NCBI GenBank assembly: GCA_002469605.1
Contig: DKMV01000292.1
Location: 1-11,258 of the forward strand
Direction: 5' to 3'
Source: Leclercia sp. UBA7405
Lineage (GTDB): Bacteria > Pseudomonadota > Gammaproteobacteria > Enterobacterales > Enterobacteriaceae
Length of the DNA stretch: 11,258 nucleotides
Shown: positions 9,211-11,258 of the stretch, piece by piece
How positions within the stretch are numbered: position 1 is the first letter of the stretch
How the letters are laid out: each line of letters opens with the position of its first letter
Translations under genes and position numbers: made by a program
The notes under the pieces: generated by a model
What the model was told of the DNA's origin: nothing
The model's input: the letters and a program-made list of their open reading frames with translations, nothing else
Database searches by the model: none

Positions 9211-10179
9211 TTATGCCAGGGCCAGCACCGCGCGGGCTGTCATCTCTTCCGTCACCAGGCCATTGATACGGCGACCTTTCAGTGCGGCGTAAATCGCATC
9301 GGCTTTCTCTTCACCGCCGGCCACGCCGACGATGGTGGGCAACTGCGCCAGTTCGTCGAGCGTCACCCCCAGTAATTCCTGATGGATCTCCAGATCCTCT
9401 ACGCGTTCCCCGTCGGCATTGAGGAAGTAGCCGAGGATATCCCCGACAGCCCCCTTGCGGGCAAACATCAGCTGCTCCCCTTCGCTGATATAGCCGGAGC
9501 GCAAAATGGTGGCATCCCGGCGCTGGTTCACCGATCCGATGCCCACTACCGCGGCGTCGGCGGCGGTAGCGGCGAGGATCACGTCCCGCACGCTGGCTTC
9601 GCGTTTTAAGATCCCGGCAACGGAGGCGCTGGAGACCCGCAGCGGGGCAGGGATCATGCTCACGCTGCAGGCCGCATCCAGCTGGCCGATGCCGGTCATA
9701 TAGGGCCCGACGCCGCCGGAGAGGGTCACCAGCCGCACCTGCTGAGAGCTAATAAAGCCGCTTAAGTGCTGAATACAGCTCATGGTGGTTTCGCCAAACC
9801 CCACCGCCAGCAGCTGGCCGGGCTCCAGCACGCCCATTAACGACTGGGCGGCGCCGATCCCCAGCCGCACGCTCATCGGTGGGGTATTGAGGGCGGGCAG
9901 CACGCGGGCCAGCTTGAGGCCAAAACGGCGTTGCAGCTCGGTCTCCAGCGCCAGACACCCCTCGTAGCGGGAGTTAATCTGCACCCGAATCACCCCGGAC
10001 TGCCGTCCTTTCTCCAGCAGGCGGGAGATCTTCAGGCGCGGCAGGCCGAGCCGCTCGCCAATATCGTTCTGCGTCAGGCCGTCGTGGTAATAGCACCAGG
10101 CCACCCGGGCCACCAGCTCTTCCTCGGTTAGCGCCAGCCCGGCAAATCGACTCTCTTCGACAGTGCGTTTATCGCTCAT
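9211..10179 (-). CDS. lsrR: Transcriptional repressor LsrR of the AI-2 uptake operon
   Basis: SorC/DeoR-type repressor that shuts off the lsr transporter operon and its own lsrRK unit until phospho-AI-2 binds. 322 aa, close to the 317 of E. coli. The N-terminal helix-turn-helix spans about residues 34-57 ([20 protein letters not shown]), followed by the effector-binding domain with [28 protein letters not shown] and [20 protein letters not shown], all as in E. coli LsrR. The frame is open upstream to 10335, but I choose the ATG at 10179: AAGAG lies seven bases before it, and the longer version would run through the promoter and operator region. It is upstream of lsrK by 35 bp and divergent from lsrA. 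Confidence 0.95.
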   Translation of the reverse strand: MSDKRTVEESRFAGLALTEEELVARVAWCYYHDGLTQNDIGERLGLPRLKISRLLEKGRQSGVIRVQINSRYEGCLALETELQRRFGLKLARVLPALNTPPMSVRLGIGAAQSLMGVLEPGQLLAVGFGETTMSCIQHLSGFISSQQVRLVTLSGGVGPYMTGIGQLDAACSVSMIPAPLRVSSASVAGILKREASVRDVILAATAADAAVVGIGSVNQRRDATILRSGYISEGEQLMFARKGAVGDILGYFLNADGERVEDLEIHQELLGVTLDELAQLPTIVGVAGGEEKADAIYAALKGRRINGLVTEEMTARAVLALA

Positions 10180-10182
10180 ATT

Positions 10183-10215
10183 TGAACTCTTATAAAAATT
10201 TAGATCATATGTTCG
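10183..10215. promoter_or_regulatory. Candidate LsrR operator on the lsrR side
   Basis: Half-sites TGAAC (10183-10187) and GTTCG (10211-10215) with 23 bp between them; the block starts three bases upstream of the lsrR ATG. It matches the lsrA-side block at 21 of 33 positions in the same orientation, including ATCAT followed one base later by TGTTC. Assignment to LsrR is inference from position and symmetry. Confidence 0.5.
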
Positions 10216-10232
10216 TGATGCCCGGTAGTTTA
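10204..10232 (-). promoter_or_regulatory. Possible lsrR promoter
   Basis: TATGAT (10209-10204, five of six to the -10 consensus) with a poor -35, TAAACT (10232-10227), 17 bases upstream. The -10 lies inside the lsrR-side operator. A poor -35 would fit activator dependence, and a TGTGA motif centred about 45 bases from the predicted start lies at 10235-10250. Weak evidence. Confidence 0.3.
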
Positions 10233-10234
10233 AA

Positions 10235-10250
10235 TGTGAGCCATCCGGCA
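10235..10250. promoter_or_regulatory. Possible CRP half-site 1
   Basis: TGTGAGCCATCCGGCA keeps one CRP half-site (TGTGA) but only the last two bases of the other. The E. coli lsr promoters are cAMP-CRP activated, which is why I list it. Spacing to the predicted lsrR start is near the class II position. Confidence 0.3.
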
Positions 10251-10302
10251 AAACGGATCTTTTAAATGGTTTTTGGTTTATCAGGATCTGAATCGATAAA
10301 AC

Positions 10303-10318
10303 TGTGATCCCTGCACGG
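10303..10318. promoter_or_regulatory. Possible CRP half-site 2
   Basis: TGTGATCCCTGCACGG has a perfect TGTGA left half and no recognisable right half. It is centred about 57 bases upstream of the predicted lsrA start. Listed because of the known CRP control of lsr operons; by sequence alone it is weak. Confidence 0.28.
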
Positions 10319-10330
10319 TTGTAAATATAG

Positions 10331-10360
10331 TTCACCGTCTACGCTTTTGAACATTATTAA
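10331..10360 (+). promoter_or_regulatory. Possible lsrA promoter
   Basis: TTCACC (10331-10336), 18 bases, TATTAA (10355-10360), each four of six to consensus. The -10 lies within the lsrA-side operator (10348-10380), so bound LsrR would block polymerase directly. Downstream, GGAG at 10386-10389 precedes the lsrA ATG by five bases. Confidence 0.35.
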
Positions 10361-10380
10361 ATTCAAAAATCATTTGTTCA
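10348..10380. promoter_or_regulatory. Candidate LsrR operator on the lsrA side
   Basis: TGAAC (10348-10352) and GTTCA (10376-10380) form an inverted pair with 23 bp between them, exactly the spacing of the lsrR-side element. With one more base each the arms are TGAACA and TGTTCA, a perfect 6-bp inverted repeat. The block overlaps the predicted lsrA -10 and ends 14 bases before the lsrA ATG. Confidence 0.55.
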
Positions 10381-10394
10381 ATAGCGGAGCGAAA

Positions 10395-11258
10395 ATGACA
10401 CCACTTATAGAGGCGCGCGGCATCCATAAGCAGTTCTCGGGCGTTCCGGTATTGAAGGGGATTGATTTCACGCTGCTTCCCGGTCAGGTACACGCCCTGA
10501 TGGGCGGGAACGGCGCGGGAAAATCCACCCTGATGAAGATCATCGCCGGGGTCGAAACCCCCGACACGGGTGAACTTTCCGTCGCCGGCCGCGCCTTTGC
10601 GCGCCTTAAGCCCGGGCAGGCGCACCAGCTGGGCATCTATCTGGTGCCCCAGGAGCCGATGCTGTTTCCCAACCTCACGGTGCGGGAGAACATTCTTTTT
10701 CGCCTGCCTCGCGGTAAAGACCTGGATAACCGCCTTGCCGACAAGCTCCGCCAGCTCCAGTGCCAGCTCAATCTCGACGCCGCAGCCAGTACTCTTGAAG
10801 TGGCGGATCAGCAGATGGTGGAGATCCTGCGCGGGCTGATGCGCGAGGCGACGTTCCTGATCCTCGACGAGCCCACGGCCTCGCTCACCCCCGGCGAAAC
10901 CGAGCGCCTGTTCCGTCAGATCCGCGCCCTGCAGGATCTGGGGGTCGGCATTGTCTTTATCTCCCATAAGCTCCCGGAGATCCGCGCGCTTGCCAGCCAC
11001 GTTTCGGTGATGCGCGACGGGGCGGTAGTGCTGAGCGGTGAAACCGCCCGCTTCGATGATCACGCGCTGATTGCCGCCATGACCCCGGTCAGCCGGGACC
11101 GCAGCTTAAGTGATACGCAAAAGCTGTGGCTGGCGCTGCCGGGCAACCGCCGCACCCAGGCGCAGGACTTTCCGGTGTTGCGGGTGGAAGATCTTACCGG
11201 CGAAGGCTTTATCGATCTCAGCCTTGAGATCTACGCCGGCGAGATCGTCGGCCTGGCG
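10395..11258 (+). CDS. lsrA: AI-2 import ABC transporter ATP-binding protein LsrA (5' part)
   Basis: Cytoplasmic ATPase that powers AI-2 import through LsrC/LsrD with the periplasmic binder LsrB. 288 codons are visible of about 500; the window ends at the start of the second ABC domain (GEIVGLA). The first domain has Walker A GGNGAGKST at residues 37-45, Q-loop Gln86 (LVPQEP), Walker B FLILDEP at 154-160 and the switch His191 (FISHKLPE). Its signature segment VADQQMVEILRG is degenerate compared with LSGGQ, as in E. coli LsrA (VADRQMVEILRG), so the second domain likely supplies the canonical signature. The start MTPLIEARGIHKQ is shorter by several residues than E. coli LsrA; GGAG five bases upstream supports it. 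It is expected to be the first gene of lsrACDBFG, which would lie beyond the window. Confidence 0.96.
   Translation, partial: MTPLIEARGIHKQFSGVPVLKGIDFTLLPGQVHALMGGNGAGKSTLMKIIAGVETPDTGELSVAGRAFARLKPGQAHQLGIYLVPQEPMLFPNLTVRENILFRLPRGKDLDNRLADKLRQLQCQLNLDAAASTLEVADQQMVEILRGLMREATFLILDEPTASLTPGETERLFRQIRALQDLGVGIVFISHKLPEIRALASHVSVMRDGAVVLSGETARFDDHALIAAMTPVSRDRSLSDTQKLWLALPGNRRTQAQDFPVLRVEDLTGEGFIDLSLEIYAGEIVGLA

Noticed and set aside
10180..10335. 52-codon N-terminal extension of LsrR in the same frame
   Set aside because: It would translate the promoter and operator region, lacks counterpart in E. coli LsrR, and the internal ATG at 10179 has a suitable Shine-Dalgarno.
10332..11063. Minus-strand open frame of 243 codons opposite lsrA
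   Set aside because: LsrA is unmistakable on the plus strand with Walker motifs; the antisense product resembles nothing and its 5' end lies deep inside lsrA.

Overview
The window is chromosomal DNA from a GC-rich member of the Enterobacteriaceae, closest in flavour to the Enterobacter, Klebsiella, Lelliottia or Leclercia group. The order sstT, alx, ygjR, ygjP, rlmG, fadH matches the E. coli K-12 segment around 69-70 min as I recall it, and the proteins match E. coli family members almost from end to end. I cannot name the genus from sequence alone.

Layout. Positions 1-828 (minus) hold the first 276 codons of the Na+/serine-threonine symporter SstT, cut by the window edge. Positions 829-1214 are a gene-free spacer with several hairpins. 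Positions 1215-2183 (minus) are alx, a TerC-family membrane protein, preceded by a well-preserved yybP-ykoY/PRE manganese and pH riboswitch leader (about 2202-2385) with its own promoter and an intrinsic terminator just upstream of the alx Shine-Dalgarno. ygjR (2448-3446, minus) is a Gfo/Idh/MocA oxidoreductase and ygjP (3517-4020, minus) a zinc-peptidase-like HExxH protein. rlmG (4106-5242, plus) is the 23S rRNA m2G1835 methyltransferase. It converges on fadH (5353-7374, minus; 2,4-dienoyl-CoA reductase) across a bidirectional terminator.

From 7535 onward the content changes to the AI-2 quorum-signal uptake locus: lsrK (7544-9175, minus) and lsrR (9211-10179, minus) form one unit, divergent from lsrA (10395 to the window end, plus, partial). 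LsrA belongs to the ABC importer of AI-2, LsrK phosphorylates internalised AI-2, and phospho-AI-2 relieves LsrR repression of both divergent transcripts. The 215-bp lsrR-lsrA intergenic region holds two matching operator-like elements, each a TGAAC and a GTTC(A/G) half-site with exactly 23 bp between them, one beside each start codon.

The E. coli K-12 lsr locus is elsewhere in the genome, so its position beside fadH is a local arrangement. The junction is marked by a head-to-head pair of GC-rich palindromic repeats. One of them runs into the 3' end of lsrK and supplies a 23-residue C-terminal tail that E. coli LsrK lacks. Related repeats follow rlmG and, in degenerate form, alx.

I see no undescribed defence, mobile or biosynthetic system here. 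The most interesting points are regulatory DNA architecture and the repeat-encoded LsrK tail.
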